Assembly: GCF_037975245.1 (NCBI RefSeq)
Contig: NC_092568.1
Location: 30,767,501 to 30,831,500 of the forward strand
DNA: 64,000 bases
Reading direction: 5' to 3'
From: Apostichopus japonicus
Lineage: Eukaryota; Echinodermata; Holothuroidea; Aspidochirotida; Stichopodidae
This document shows, piece after piece, positions 24,301 through 38,400 of this stretch. Within the stretch, counting starts at the first letter, position 1; every line of letters starts with the position of its first letter. Position numbers and translations under genes: made by a program. A model generated the notes under the pieces. It made no database searches, was not told where the DNA came from, and worked only from the letters and a program-made list of their open reading frames with translations.

Positions 24301-26638
24301 GCAGCGGCGGCAGTGCGATGTTAGTAGTAATGTGAATTATAAGTTATTAACAAGTTAATGAAAGAAACAAGAGCAAATAGAAATTATTGAGGTTTTATAC
24401 CTTACCTTACACCTACGTATTTGAACATGAAAACATTGCCAGTAGAGAATATAATTCATTTATTATAGCATCCAATATGTAATTTCTTAAAAATCCTAAT
24501 ACACGATGGTAAACAATTTTTTTCCGGGTACCTGGATACCCGACGGGTAACGCCTCTCGGGCACCCGGTTCCCGATTTTTGGACCTGTGTAAACGCTAAC
24601 ATTCTCAGATATTTGCATACAAAAGAATGTTAGCCAGCGATTAATTAATCAATTTGAATTGATGGTCTGTAATCGATGTAAAGTTGAAGGTTGACTTTTG
24701 GATGACATTTGACTTTATGCTGTTAACTGATCATACTGTGGAATGTTGCCTTGTTGAATGTTCTTCAAGATTGTTTCAAAAGTTGAAAACTATAGCACCA
24801 TATTTGTAGATCTAAGCACCATCCATTTCACCATAATTTCACAAAGGAGAGTTGTTAGAGGAGTACAGGGTGTGTAAAAGTACTTGATTTTACTTTGGCT
24901 ACTCATGTGCAAGTAAGAGTACCATTGCAAGTACAGAAAAACATTCTCAGAATAAACAAGCATGAGTAAATATAGGGACTCAAGTCTGTTGATTAGTCAA
25001 ACTTTTTCTACATTTCTCAGGTGCTGAAGCTAATTCCAGAGCCACAGATGAAGCCACAGCTCTGTATATTGCATCGCAGGAAAACTATCCAGAATGCGTC
25101 AAAGTACTTCTTAGCCATGGAGCAAGAACGGACCTAAAAGTAGGAGGATATGCAACGCCACTTCACATCGCAGCTTGGAAAGGGAACATAAGGTGCGTAA
25201 CATCCGACATCATTCTATTAAGACGAATCACCCCCCCCCAGCTTTTCCTCGTGGACATTTCTTTTAAAATATACATAAGTGTATTTTGCCATGAATAGAA
25301 AATATCAAACACTCTCCTGTTATGTACTTTATTTTCGACACGTCTTGACTCTCTTTGGTGTTTTTCTATTTTTATTTCTACTGGCATTTTTATTTTTGGC
25401 TCGGTGAATTTCTGCAAGGACCGTGAACTTCCCAAGAAACTGGTTCATATGGTTCTCAAGGTTTTTCAACCCTGTGAAAATTAAAGGCAATTTTCAGAGC
25501 AGTTAACAGGATAATTAAGAGGTTCAAAAATATAAAAATGCTTGACTAGTTGCACGGTTGCACCACTCTTGGCCAAGGAGACACTTCATCAAATTTACCA
25601 TTGCCTACTCTACCTACTCAAACAGAATTGTTTAAAAGTGGAGTATGGTCGGAATATCTTTAGGAATGAAATGTAATAGGCCTCTTTCAACTCAAGTTAT
25701 GATTACCAGTTATAAGTGTTGTGAACTTCTGACATTCATTTTCTTAGCAAAACTAGGTATGTTTGGTTGAAATTTATTTTTGGTGTCGCAATTTAAGTTA
25801 TTCATCTGCTGTAAATAGTGTGGGTAGGTAGCCAAAGGGTACATAATTTTATGCAAATCATTTTTGATATTAGTATATAATTAGTTGTATTTTTATTTAT
25901 AGATGCATGGAACTCTTGGATCTTCTGACAAAACCTTGCGTGAGGAAGTACACGCCTCTCCACCATGCAGCTCAAAACGGACAACTTGAAGCGGTGAAGT
26001 ATCTGATCGCGAACGGTCACGATAAAGAAACCGGAGTGAAGTTTGACTCCGAGACAGGCCAACGACTGTATTCTGAGCCAGCTTACAGACCAGAGCCTCC
26101 TCTCTACTGTGCCCTGGAGGAGAAAGAAATCAAAGTAGCGGAGTATCTGCTGTCGTTAGGGCTTCCAGAGAGTTTGGATTGCTGCTCGGTGCAGTGTCCT
26201 CTGCATATATCATTCCCGCACATTCCCAGTCTGGACTTACTCTTGAGACACGGTGCTAACGTTAACTGCGGACACTTGAGCATATGGGGCGACTACCTCG
26301 GGGACTGGGACGAATTCAAGCACGCCACAAAGTTTTTACTGGATAGGGGGATGAAGGAGAGCCTGACGTGTAAGTTTGTCAGTCTCGATAAATGCGAAAT
26401 GGAGAACATGAGCGACCTTACGGATTTAGTGAAGTACTTCAAATTACTGCATCATTACATGCCATCCATCAAACTGTGCCGACATGCGGAGGCTGCCTTA
26501 GAAGCCAGCGGTGTATTGCAGAACATACAGAGAATAACTGGTGAGAATTATAATTATATATATATATCGCAGGCCTGCTTGATCGATTTCTATGATGATA
26601 CATCAATCGATCAATCAATTGGGATCTTGAGGGGTATA

Positions 26639-26673
<35 letters not shown>

Positions 26674-27681
26674 AAAGGTAGAGAATGGTGACACTGATGA
26701 TCACTGCCTACCTGGGTTGCTTCCAAAATATGGAGGAGGATTTTCCCATTTGCTGAAGTTTATAGCTTTATCAAATTTGCTGGAAATTTATGACATCTTT
26801 AGGTCGAAACCACGTCATAGTATTTTGCTAGGCAAATGTTGAAATTTGATGGTACTTTGTTAATGCATCTGGGCTCTCATTGTGAATCATAATTCACTGT
26901 TTTTATAGTGATCAGGAACATTTGTCCTTAACATTTGGTATTTGGAGTAAAAAAGTCTCAATACTTTCCCTTTTGATATTTGTTGCCTTCTTCTGAGGAG
27001 CGTACCTTAGTTAATGGTCTGTGTTCTACATTGAAGAGATAACAAAAGTGGAAAATTTTCGAAAAATTTATATATCACAGAGTAGGGTGGAAGAAGTGTA
27101 TGGGTACACTGCGGGGAATAATTTACCCAGTATTGCATCATATGATGCTATGCCAAATTGTCAGATTGTTCGGTAGTGACATCACAGAATATTGTGCAAG
27201 CGCTCATCCAAATAAATCTCAACAAGGGAACAAGCTATTTATCTGGAAGTTGGATCAGTGAGCTTCATTTCACAAGCTCTATGCTATAAATATACATACA
27301 TCATTTAATTCTCAGCCATTGTTAGACCCTTAAAGTAGTAAATGCATTGTGACTCTAGGTATGTGGCACCAAAAGTGTGAACTGTAACTGAGATGGACGA
27401 TGTGTTCAATCGCCTGTCACCATATCAGGATTAGGAATGTGCTTAAATTATCTCTTTCGTTTTCCCTTGTCTCTCTCTCACTCTACAAAGGTAACCCACC
27501 ATCACTTCAAAACTTATGCAGAATATATATCAGACATCAAGTCGGCACTAAGAAACTTGTAACTGATGAATGGGTGGACAGGTTACCCATACCACCACCA
27601 TTGAAAGATGTTCTACTCTACAAGGATGTCAGGGTAGACAACGACGATGACGACGTCGATGATAAAGGTGATGGAGTGTGA
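21370..27681 (+). CDS. ASB3: Ankyrin repeat and SOCS box protein, ASB3-like
   Basis: Six coding exons with consistent phase: 21370-21577, 22011-22154, 22915-23166, 25021-25192, 25903-26540 and 27491-27681, giving 534 residues (human ASB3 is 518). ASB proteins are substrate receptors of cullin-5 ubiquitin ligases: ankyrin repeats bind the target and the SOCS box binds elongin B/C and Cul5. The N-terminus (MDPFTYRDSC, then GAAAREGD and DNRGWSPLHEAA) matches ASB3 specifically. Ankyrin repeats run from about residue 10 to 360, with clear cores such as GWTALHEAAYRGN and YTPLHHAAQNGQ. The SOCS box is about residues 476-515: a BC box SLQNLCRIYI and a Cul5-box-like LPIPPPLKDVLLY. An acidic Asp-rich tail follows (about 520-532). 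The second repeat is one unit shorter than in vertebrates. All introns are GT-AG. Confidence 0.93.
23433..24598. mobile_element. Non-autonomous hAT element in ASB3 intron 3
   Basis: Inverted ends TAGTGTTTGCACAGGT (23433-23448) and, on the other strand, TAGCGTTTACACAGGT (24583-24598) match at 14 of 16 positions and follow the TAGNGTTT pattern of many hAT ends. Perfect 8-bp direct repeats ACATTCTC (23425-23432 and 24599-24606) are the expected hAT target duplication. Inside are tandem units: GATACTACCCGGTTCC twice, 168 bp apart, and CATTGACTTAGTGTGG or close variants four times. No transposase frame. Confidence 0.9.
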
Positions 27682-30600
27682 CCAAAACTCTATAAAGATA
27701 GGTCTGCGAGTCTCCCCTGACTCGGTACCTGTTTGGTAATGGTCCTAGAAGCAAAGTAACGCACAGCCTCTTCACAGCAGTAAAACTCAAAAGCGTTGTT
27801 CACAAATGCATTGTAGGCTGGAAATGTCTGTTGGTTGGTTACCCCCGCTTGGTCTGTTTGTACTTTTGTGTTTGCAAGAAACCTACTTGAAAGGCATGAG
27901 TTTTTGGTTCCTCAACTGGGTAAAGGTCAACGTACTACCATACCTCACCAGGAAAGATTTGGTGAAAGTTTGCCCAAAGTAATGTCATCATAAACTTGAT
28001 GAGAGCCATTCTGATGATAAAGTGTCATCCTTTTCAGTTTTTCCAATTAGGGAGAAAATTAATGTCGGGGTACACCCGGTTCTTTCCCGGGTAAACAGAT
28101 GCTCTCAAGTGGCAAAATGGAATTAGGAACATGTTTGTTAAACTTCATTACATGGTCTGAAGGGTAATTTGCAAATGGTCTGTGCTTAAACTCCCTGTTG
28201 CTAAGGCCCTATTAAGGGATACTCAAATTACTGTAAAAATTTAAAGAAAAAAAGATAAGGAAAGAAAAAGGAAACTCATAATTAAAGTAATGTGTTTTAT
28301 GTTCCAAGTTATTTTGACATGTTTCCAAAATGCTTGAAAAAAAATACACCACAAAACTGTTTGTTTGCATCATAATAGAGCCAATAGGTTTTGCCCTACA
28401 GGAAAATATTTCATTCGGTTTGTGATAAAGTACCACAGCAATTAGTTCTGACATTGATTCAAGTGTGCTTGCTAAAGAGTGTGGTTATAGACAAGGGTAA
28501 CATTAAATAGGCTAGGTGCATGTGCTAAGGAAGCAGTGAAGAAGACTCTTGAAAGTGTTTGAAATATGTCGGAAAACTAATGTGACATTATTTAAAAGGA
28601 GAACTCAGAAAGGTTTTTATCTATACTATCAGTGTTATGCTGTGGAGAGAGGAGACATATGACCTTTGACATTCTATCAGTGCCATTGTATTTTTTACCA
28701 GATTTCATTGCACATGGTGTGAGTCTTGGAAACGTAGTGATTATAAATAAAGTTAGCCAGTTGAATGTGTGTAGAAGTTTTTATTATATAACATGTTTAG
28801 CTATTGAAAAACAACATTGATATTAGTGTCTGCCTTGGTTGAGATGTCACAAAGACACTTGACCTGTTGGTTCTAACTTTCAGAGATATTTTCTCATGCA
28901 CGAACATTGCATGGCTAAGTGTTTTATGGTAAGGGTGTCACTGTACTATAACTGATTTATGCAGTAAATGCACTGACTGCTCCTGGTTGCTCTTCTCTTT
29001 CACAAAATCATTTCCTTAAAGGAGACTTTGCAGTGTATATGCAAAAAAAAAGTATTGTTGATATATGCACGCTGCCAAAATATCACCGTTATGGTACAAA
29101 ACAGATTTGTATCTTTTCTCATGTTAATTGCAATATCTGAGAAACATGAGGCATAGCCCAGTTAAGATAGACAGGGTAATAGCATAATGATAAATTTTTT
29201 TCAGCAGGAATCTGAAAGGTTCCTGTATTTGGCAAGATTTTGTGCAAGTTTTCTACAGTTGAAAGTTGTTTGAAGAAAGTATATCTTAAAAGCTGCTGAG
29301 TAGGCCTAATGGATTTGAGATGTAAACAAATTTCTGTTACCCCACAGGAAAGAAAAACAAGTGGGTTAGTGTTCCACTCAAAATGACTCAGTTATTACTT
29401 TTGTGAAGAAACTGTATCTGCAGTGGTTAGGATTAGGAATGTATGTCACTGTTCATGTTAGGCTACATGAAAAAAGGACTGAATTACATGGTGGTGCCGC
29501 TGTGGGCAAGTTTTACACCCTTCTTTCGTTATGGCAGGCGACTGGTTAGAAACAAGTATCACCACATCAGCTTTACAAAGACGTATTTATTTCTCAGTGT
29601 ATTGATATAATATTAACGAACCTTGATGAGATTTACTTTATCACCTTGTTACAAAGACTTCAGCTAATCTTGTGTTGAAAAAAAATACACCTGGTCATAC
29701 AACACTGTAACACATTTTATTGTGGCCGCTTGATAAAGTTTTCCCCAAAATTTTCAAAAAGGAAAAAAGTATCTAATAAATCTGTATATATGCTTTCAGA
29801 AAAGACAGTAAATACGGCTAGCTGCATTGTATCAATAAGCCTTGCCTCGTGATGTATTATATAGATCAGTGGTGGCAAATTTGTTTAAGGTATTAGAGCC
29901 ACATACCATAAACTTATATATGAATCTCTGAGAGCCGCAAGACAAAGAACAAAGTTGTCAATTTAAATTTAACTGTGATGCAAAAAGGAGCTCTGCCAAA
30001 GTATTTCCACAAGCCATGTGTTACATTTCAAGAAGCCACATGTGTCTCATGAGCCACGGTCCAGGCCCCCCCCCCCATCCCCGGCATTACCTTGTAGTGG
30101 ATTCATAACATTTTTTGTAGGAAGTTGAAAGGGTAACAAACCTGCTTGAATGTCCTCAGATCAAAATACTTAACATGTTGAATGATGGATCTAAGCTGTA
30201 CTGTATGGAATACAGTTATGACATGTTGTATACATATCTTGGCCCCCAATAACATATGACATATCATATCAGTCATGTGACTATTCACAGATGTTTTGGA
30301 TGGCCCTACCCTCCCCCCCCCCACCCTCCCCCTTCTCATTAATGACATAATGTTTTCATAAATGTGTTGTTTGACTCTCAGATGTTTGCAGTACACTTCA
30401 AACAGTTAAACTTACATGCAATACTTTCTCTTCTTATTCAGTCTTTTGATTAGTGTATACCAGAGAATGATATGGTTCTACTTGGTAGAGATCCATTCAA
30501 CTTAATTTCACCAGCCATTGATATGACCCAATTGGAGAATTTTAATGAAAGCTTTTAATGAGTATAAATATATAACTGCTTGCAATCGCCTGTCAAGCTC

Positions 30601-31202
30601 TGCAACTCACAGTAATTATTTGATGTTCATGCAGCTGATACTATTACTACTTATTTTATTACAAATGCAGTTTTCCATCAGATTTTCTGTGGTATTAAAA
30701 CCACTGATTACCCTCAAATTAAACTTCTTTATGAAATATTACGGCCTAGTCATTGACAAAGGTATTTCCTGTACTTCCACATTGTTTTGTATTATTATTG
30801 TTATTATTGTTATAATTTATTCCTGAAGAGGTTTCTTTATTGAAATATATTTTGATGTGTACCTTATGTGAAGATTTCACTTCTAACATAGTTGTACATC
30901 CTTGCAGAGACTACTCACATGGATGAATGTTTAAACAGATGCACTATTTCATTGAAATATTAGACACATTAATGTTCTCAACATCAGTACCAGTATTTGC
31001 TTTTGTCTCAACTTAGAAGAAGCCCAAGAAGAGATTCTTACAAAAGAGGGTTATAATTAAACCATTCAAACAGATTGTTAACAGAAAAATGGTGAATTTA
31101 GAATTTAGATAGCAGATATTTTCATTCCTTCCTGTTAATCTGTGTGTGTTTCTATCATTAAGTCACATGCCTGTATGTAATATTAAGTTTCATTTCTCAG
31201 CG
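27682..31202. other. ASB3 3' flank and intergenic DNA
   Basis: No further exon supported. AATAAA words near 28745 could end the ASB3 transcript. C runs occur at 30066-30075 and 30311-30320. Confidence 0.5.
29877..30065. mobile_element. Possible decayed hAT MITE
   Basis: Begins CAGTGGTGGCAAAT and contains AGAGCCACAT, GAGAGCCGCAAG and GAGCCACGG, words typical of short hAT MITEs. The right end is replaced by a C run, so no matching inverted end or target duplication can be shown. Confidence 0.35.
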
Positions 31203-32158
31203 TTATGCAGGGTGAATTTGTTTGTGTTGAGCAGATTGCATTTCTCAGTGTTGGGCAGACTGCATTTCGCAGTGATATGCAGACTGCATTAGTGTTGGGC
31301 AGACTGCATTTCTCAATGTTGGGCAGGCTGCATGTTCTCAGTGTTATGCAGACTATTTCTCAGTGTTGGGCAGGCTGCATGTTCTCAGTGTTATGCAGAC
31401 TATTTCTCAGTGTTGGGCAGCTTGCAGTTCTCAGTGTTGGGCAGCTTGCATTTCTCAGTGTTGGGCAGACTGCATTTCTCAGTGTTGGGCAGACTGCATT
31501 TCTCAATGTTGGGCAGACTTCATTCTCAGTGTTATACAGACTGCATTAGTGTTGTGCAGACTGCATTCCTCATTGTTGGGCAGACTGTATTTCTCAGTGT
31601 TGGGCAGACTGCATTTCTCAGTGTTGGGCAGACTGCATTTCTCAATGTTATACAGACTGCATTAGTGCTGGTCAGACTGCATTTCTCAATGTTGGTCAGA
31701 CTGCATTTATCAATGTTGGGCAGGCTGCATTTCTGAGTGTTATGCAGACTGTATTTCTCAGTGTTGGGCAGACTGCATTTATCAATGTTGGACAGACTGC
31801 ATTTCTGAGTGTTATGCAGACTGTATTTCTCAGTGTTGGGCAGACTGCATTTTCAGTGTTGGGCAGGCTGCTTTTCTCAGTGTTGGGCAGACTGCATTTC
31901 TAAGTGTTGGGGAGACTGCATTTCTCAATGATGGGCAGACTGCATTTCTCAGTGTTGGGCAGATTGCATTTCTCAATGTTGGGGAGACTGCATTTCTCAA
32001 TGTTGGACAGACTGCATTTCTGAGTGTTATGCAGACTGCATTTCTGAGTGTTAGGCAGACTGCATTTCTCAATGTTGGGCGGACTGCATTTCTCAATGTT
32101 GGGGAGACTGCATTTCTCAGTGTTGGGCAGGCTGCATTTCTCAAGTTGGGCAATATGC
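31203..32158. repeat. Minisatellite, 24-bp unit, ~40 copies
   Basis: Tandem copies of GTTGGGCAGACTGCATTTCT plus CAGT, with variants (GTTATGCAG, CAGGCTGC, CTCAATG) and some units shortened by 4-8 bases. Because 24 is a multiple of three and the unit has no stop in several frames, open frames of 93-134 codons appear in three forward and two reverse frames. These encode only 8-residue repeats such as SQCWADCI and show no other coding sign. Confidence 0.95.
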
Positions 32159-34995
32159 AGAGTGATACTCAATACATTCAATAAGTCAAGCCAAGAATTT
32201 CACAATTTTAGCCACATGCTAAGACATGCAAGTGTTTAAGAGATCTCCCGGCTAAAAACGAGTTGCCACTGACATTTTCCTTAATGACAGCACAAACCCA
32301 TTACTGAGCAGGCATATAATAGCAGCTCAGTAATATCTGATGATGATAATGAGCAGTGATAGGTGTTATGTTAGGTACGTAAATCACTAGCAGGAAAATG
32401 TAAGTGCCTTTATTGTTTCTATTGGCAAACAAGGAAATTCGCAGGCATTTAGCCAGGACAAACTAGCCTGAATGTAGAAGCCTGTAAGTTATTAAAAGGA
32501 AGACTTTGTTGCTGAGGACCTTGCTGGCTTAATATGCATACTAGCTACTGCATCGTAATGTATAGAAGAAGGAAATTGCTATACATAATTATTTGAGACT
32601 GACTTTACCAGACTTCTATTCTACTGGTAATTGCATAATAAAGGATTGTACAGTTGGAAATAGGTTTTTGGCTAATGAAAGAAGAACAATTTGCATGCAG
32701 TTCTCAGATTTGCATAATTTGAATTTTCAAGATATTGATAGTTGAAATTGTCAGTTTGTACCATACATACAGTGAAACATGAAACAAACAGGTGCCATGT
32801 CATAGCTGCATACAGTGAGCAACATGTTTTCTTGTTGCTTCATTTCATCACTGTAGGTGTTGTGAAGTTATCAATACCCTTATTAGTGAGGGTAATTGTA
32901 TGTTAATGCATCCTCCTCATGCAATCATCCTCATTTTGAAGAATTATTGGATGTATATTTTAAAGCAAAAATATTCAACCAAATTTGTCAGTGTGCATCT
33001 ATGACATCACATATTATTGCTTCAAGTTCACTTCTCTGATACATATATCTCTAAATCAGATGCATTGGAATGCAAATTTCACCAGGATGCCTGGAATATA
33101 TGTCCCTCTATCAAATATTCACCTGGACTTCTTGTATAAAGACACTGTACATGACAATGTTTTGGAAATAGCTTTTCATCTACTTTTCAGAGTTACTTGC
33201 CTTGCATGTTAAAGTTTGAAGCTGGCTCGTTAATATGCTGACCTAGATAAATTTGTCTTGCCGTTCGTCTTCCCCGTTTTTTCCCTTTGTTTTCTTTTTT
33301 TTTTCAGCAAAACATTTTTGAACTGCATCCATTACATTGTCCATATGACTTGACTGGTTCCAATGTGTGGATTATATGTTCAAATCAGATATTTATTAGT
33401 AGAATATTTGATTTGAATGTCTTTTGGTTTTAAATTAGTTATAACCAAGGCACATGCATTGTTGTTACCCGAGAAAGAGGTATATAAGATAATAGTACTT
33501 AAAAAATGCAAACTAAGCTGCGATATCTTTATGTCAAATTTATTTATTTTAACAATGTGCATGCATAGTTTGCATATTGGAGATGTCTTGTGTGAACTCA
33601 TTAAACATACTGTAGATATCTTGTATAGGTATGATCATAGCCTTGAAATAACTGTCAATTTCCTCCCTATTTTAACTTTGGTAAGATTTTATGGAGAGCA
33701 TGATGGGATTTGCAGCAAGCTGATTTCTAAATGACAATTCTATATATTTTCTTGTTAAGAATTTGATATTTACAGAAATGTGACATCGGTAGTCCTATTT
33801 ACATCACTGTTCCTGGAAGACTGTGTCAGGACTTTTTAGTCGGTGTTGCATTGCTTGAATCTGTTGAAATTTAAAATCAAACAATGCATGAATGTATTAG
33901 GTATGTCCACATCATCAAAGGAGAAAAATATTTTCCCCCCCCCCTCCCCCATTGCAGAAAAATTTCCCCTTTTGAATATCATAATTTTGCACTGTTCTGG
34001 TCAACAAGGCTATGTATCAATACACAGAGCAACCCGTGCCTACACCAACTGCCTCACAATTCTCATCCCTACTTTATTTCTGGTTACAGAGTGCATCCCA
34101 TCCCTACTTTATTTCTGGTTACTAAGTGCATTGATAAGACTCACATGATTTTGTGGTAGAGGCAATGAGCATACTGTTTATGCATATCATATCATCTTAT
34201 TATTATTATTATTATTATTAAGCCCAGTGTGCATGGATCTTGGTTGTCATGATGTGATATCCAAAGATGGATATAAACTTTTGAATTGCAGAAAAGCACT
34301 CTGATTCTTGTTTTGTTATTATTTCCATGTTCTTTAGACTATACTTAGAGATATATGTTACTGCAATAAATGGATATTCTGGTTGGGGAAGTATGACCTT
34401 CAACAGGAAGACCAAAAAAAACAGTGCTAGTTGAACAGCAAATATCTTTTTGCCATGTTTCAAATTTGTAGATGCTTTTTCAAGCTACATTAATAAAATT
34501 CATCATGTGATGCAGAAAACACACAACAAGCATTTGATAGTTAATTTCTACCACTTGCATATTCCTTTTAACTGGTTATCAAAATAAATTGCGGGATAAT
34601 ATTCCATCAAAAGGCATTTCGGTTGACCACCACTTCAACTTTTACTCTGTACATCTGAGCTTTGAAAATTACAGCACTTGCTGTATCCAGAAAGCAGCTG
34701 TTATTTGGTTTATAAGAGATAAACGAAAGTATCCGCTGACAATTTTGCAAGAAGCAGACTGAGGTTATTACTCTTTCCTCGATTAACCTTCATTGGGTGT
34801 AGAGCACTTACCCTTTGTAGTTTGATCAAAAACAAAATTGTTGTAAACAAAGCAAAACATAGAATTATGAGCAAGCACAATTTTAATTTAAAGGCATCCA
34901 TATAACTAGTACACATGATAACTTCTTCATTTTAGGTCATATATAATATAAATGGTTATGTCTTAACATTATATTTCCTCTGTTATATCTAAAAC
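32159..34995. other. Intergenic DNA, nothing recognised
   Basis: AT-rich sequence with a T run at 33295, a C run near 33935, a short direct repeat of CATCCCTACTTTATTTCTGG (34065 and 34098) and an ATT tract at 34197-34220. Confidence 0.55.
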
Positions 34996-35422
34996 AAAGG
35001 TTAAAATATTATAACCGGAAAGCAAACATTCCATGACACTGTAGATGGTGAGGAAAGGCAAGAATATAGAAATTTAATATTTTTCTAACGTGACTCAAAA
35101 TTTACTTAAAAAATTCAATCAAAAATGGGTAATTAAAATGAAGATGCAATGAGTTGTCGAAACTGTCTGTTTTCTCTTTGGAATATTAATCCTTACTGTA
35201 AATATCAACCAAGGGTCAAAATATTATAACCAGAAAAACAAACATTCCATGACACTGTAGATGGTGAGGAAAGGCAAGAATATAGAAATTTAATATTTTT
35301 CTAACGTGACTCAAAATTTACTTAAAAAATTCAATCAAAAATGGGTAATTAAAATGAAGATGCAATGAGTTGTCAAAACTGTTCCTTTTTGGAATATTAA
35401 TCCTTACTGTAAATATCAACAA
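34996..35422. repeat. Tandem duplication, ~215-bp period
   Basis: Two adjacent copies sharing AAAATATTATAACC and ATTCCATGACACTGTAGATG (35028 and 35244) through to CCTTACTGTAAATATCAAC. They differ by a few substitutions and small deletions; the second copy lacks part of the GTCTGTTTTCTCTTT segment. Confidence 0.9.
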
Positions 35423-38400
35423 TGAAAGACATTGGCATAATACACAATGTATACACAATTACAAAATATCTTAACATGAATACAAATAATGCCATTTTTA
35501 AAAGCAGTTTGGTTACATATCACTACCCATCTTGGGAGCTGCTAAACTAAAGACAAATGTAAGTTTCATATCAAACCAAAACTACTTGACACTTTTAGAG
35601 CAAAATAAGATAATGAAAGTAAGGTGTAGCAAACAAAGTTTACCGGTATGCATTTTGAATGTGTTTAATATTATTACGAGAAGTGTCTGGGTCACAAAAA
35701 ATGTTGAGGATCTAATCACAGCAAAATAATAATTACGTGGTGATTTAGTTTCACTTCGTGTAAACATCTTACAAGTGATATATTACTGTGATTGATTGCA
35801 ATTTTGTCTTGAGTACAGAAAATCCTTCACAGATATAAAAAAAAAAACTTACTGAGCAAATTCAAACAGCTGCATTAATATGCCACTTTAATGTGAGATG
35901 AAAAATACGACATATATAGAACTCTGTATTGAGGTTAAAATATCATGACAATATTACCACTAACCAACTACTACAAGGAGAAATATACAATTCCTCAAAA
36001 TGAAATGGAAAAAACGTAAGAGTTAAGACATGAAATCTAGAACCCTTTGATCAAACCGCAGCATAGACATGATTTTTACATTTTATATTTTAAAAGCTAT
36101 GAATGTGGATAAATTAAGGTAAAGGAAACACAAACCAAACCATCATCTTTGTTCTATGCCCCTGGTATTCTGAATGGGGGTCGCAACCCTCTTGTCACCA
36201 AAATGTTTTGTCACCAAAATGTTTTGTCACCAAAGAGTAACCAAAATGTTTTGAGAGGTTGCCAAAAATTTGGAAGAAACATTTGTCACTGGATGACCAT
36301 GGTGAAAATTGGGGTTGTCAAGGAATCCAGTTTGAATACCAAGGGTCTATGTTTTGTGAAAGACTTACCCAAACAACTAAGAAAAGTCATATTTTTTGAG
36401 ATATCACACAGATTTAATCTTCCTTCACACAGAAGGCTGAAGAAATGTTCCAAGTCAAAACATGATACCATTACCATCAAGCCACATGTGCTTCAATATT
36501 TTTAAACTTTTCTTTAGTTTATGTAATGGAGATGGGTTTTGCAAATGCTAAATCTAAAATAACAGGATCTAATGAATTAGTTCCTTGAGAAGTTATAAAA
36601 AACAAAAAACAACGAGGAAGTAACATGTTCCAGATCCTGGTTGTTTCTTTGACATCAAAGATATTCTCTCAAACAGAGCAAAATATTAATTCCTTTGCTG
36701 TTTTTGGTTAGTTGTTCATCACAAAGACCACTGTCATATATTAAGCTAAAGGTGATGGTTTGGGATTGTGTCTCCTTTAATTGAAAACTAGTGACAGGAC
36801 CAAACCATCACACTTACAAAACAACAACAAATATTCACAATGCAGAGGGCAAAAAAAGTTACTGCTGCAAGTTTTGCCCACTTCTACAGAGAGAAACTTG
36901 CTAAGATAGTTTTCAAACTCATGGAACAAGCCCGGTTTAGTACATTAAAATTCTTTTTTGTATGGTTACTGAGAAACTGAATTTGATTTGACAGTAATGC
37001 TTTTGGCCAGCTCCGAGGTTCTTTAAGGAAAATTAATGTGAATAAAAACTACCCATCCAAACTGGGTACCTCATATTTGGAAAAGTTATGTATGAAACAG
37101 GGGGTTTGATTGACTGGCGAGAATTCGGTGCTCTTCAGGATATCAACTATAAACTTTTGAACCGGGAAAAGAAAGCTTTAAATGCCTGTATTATATGTTG
37201 AGTTGGGATCTGACTAGGCCTTGTATTTGTACACAAATCAATAGCTATTAGGCTATCAATCTAGCAACAAGATTTATGGCGTTACAACTGCTAAGCTGCT
37301 CGTCATATGTGAGAATACTAATGGTTGATCCAAAATAAACAATTTTAGTATCCCATAATTAAATTTGATGATATGCTTTAGTTTGTTTCATTAGCATACC
37401 TTGTTCATCATCTTTTGGGTATGACCTTGGTGGACTTAAGAAATGCATTCAGTCTCCTCGTGCATTATTTTCGTTTTTATACTAACCACCAGATTGAGGC
37501 AAATTCGGTTCAAAATGCAGCTCAAGCATCCTGTCCTATTTACCTGCTATGAACCAGAATCCAACAGGTTGCTAATCTCTTGAGCCAAAGATGCCACAAA
37601 TCTCTACATTTGGTTTTGAGAACATTTAGGCACCAATTTCCTATCCAGCTAAAATTATGCTGAATGGGTAGAAAGAAACCCAAATTGATTCACATCATAA
37701 AAGTGAAAACAGAATGGAAGATTTCCTCTTTAAAAGCAAAAGTTGGCATCTCTGAATCCTGAATCCCTTCTACTCACAAAATTAATGACCAGATCAGAAA
37801 AAATAAACCATCAAAATATGTTGATGAGATTTTACTTGTTGCCTTGGTTACCGACATTGGATCTTCTATTTTTACTCCTGTGACTTTTTGCCTTTTGATT
37901 TCTTTCTGGAACTTTCTTGGGCTGTTCTTGTCGTCTATTGGGTGGTTGGCATAACGGACGAGGAGAGTGCGAGCTTGGTACCACAGAAGACCCCCAGAAA
38001 GAGAGAGTAATGTGATGTTTTAACGCCGTCATTAATTATTAATCGAATCATTCTACCTATTAATTCCGATTTTAAATTACCACAAAATCTGAACAGAGAG
38101 GATTCTTGCTTTCCACACTGTGCCTTGCACTGCAGTTGTAACTGTGGTTTGTTGCATCACCTGTTGTTTTATTACTTCAATGTCTTTAAAGATGAAAGGG
38201 CAATCCAACTATACCTAGAGAAAGGAAAGCATGCGAAACATTATAAAGATAAAATTTGCGACTCTAGATTCTGTGGCTGATCTAACAGGATACAAGTTTT
38301 AAATTTTTACAGGACGACTTTAATGATACTTTTATGGTAAATTCACAAATCTCTTTGAAGTTTTGCACTTGCAAATACAGACTTTAAGAAAGAACAATCT

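Noticed and set aside
24515-24590. Regulatory GC-rich site in ASB3 intron
   Set aside because: It is the right subterminal region of the hAT element.
26541-26842. Extension of the ASB3 exon by about 100 residues
   Set aside because: A standard gtgaga donor ends the exon at 26540; the continuation is low-complexity (AAT/ATT microsatellite) and lacks ASB homology, while 27491 joins in phase to the SOCS box.
31203-32158. CRISPR array or repeat-protein gene
   Set aside because: Units abut with no unique spacers, and the open frames exist in many frames at once because the unit is 24 bp.
33843-34159. Overlapping ~100-residue frames
   Set aside because: Run through a C tract and a short direct repeat, with no recognisable protein.
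37832-38032. Alternative last exon of NENF with a basic tail
   Set aside because: No convincing acceptor in the right phase, and a likely poly-A signal precedes it; kept only as a remark.
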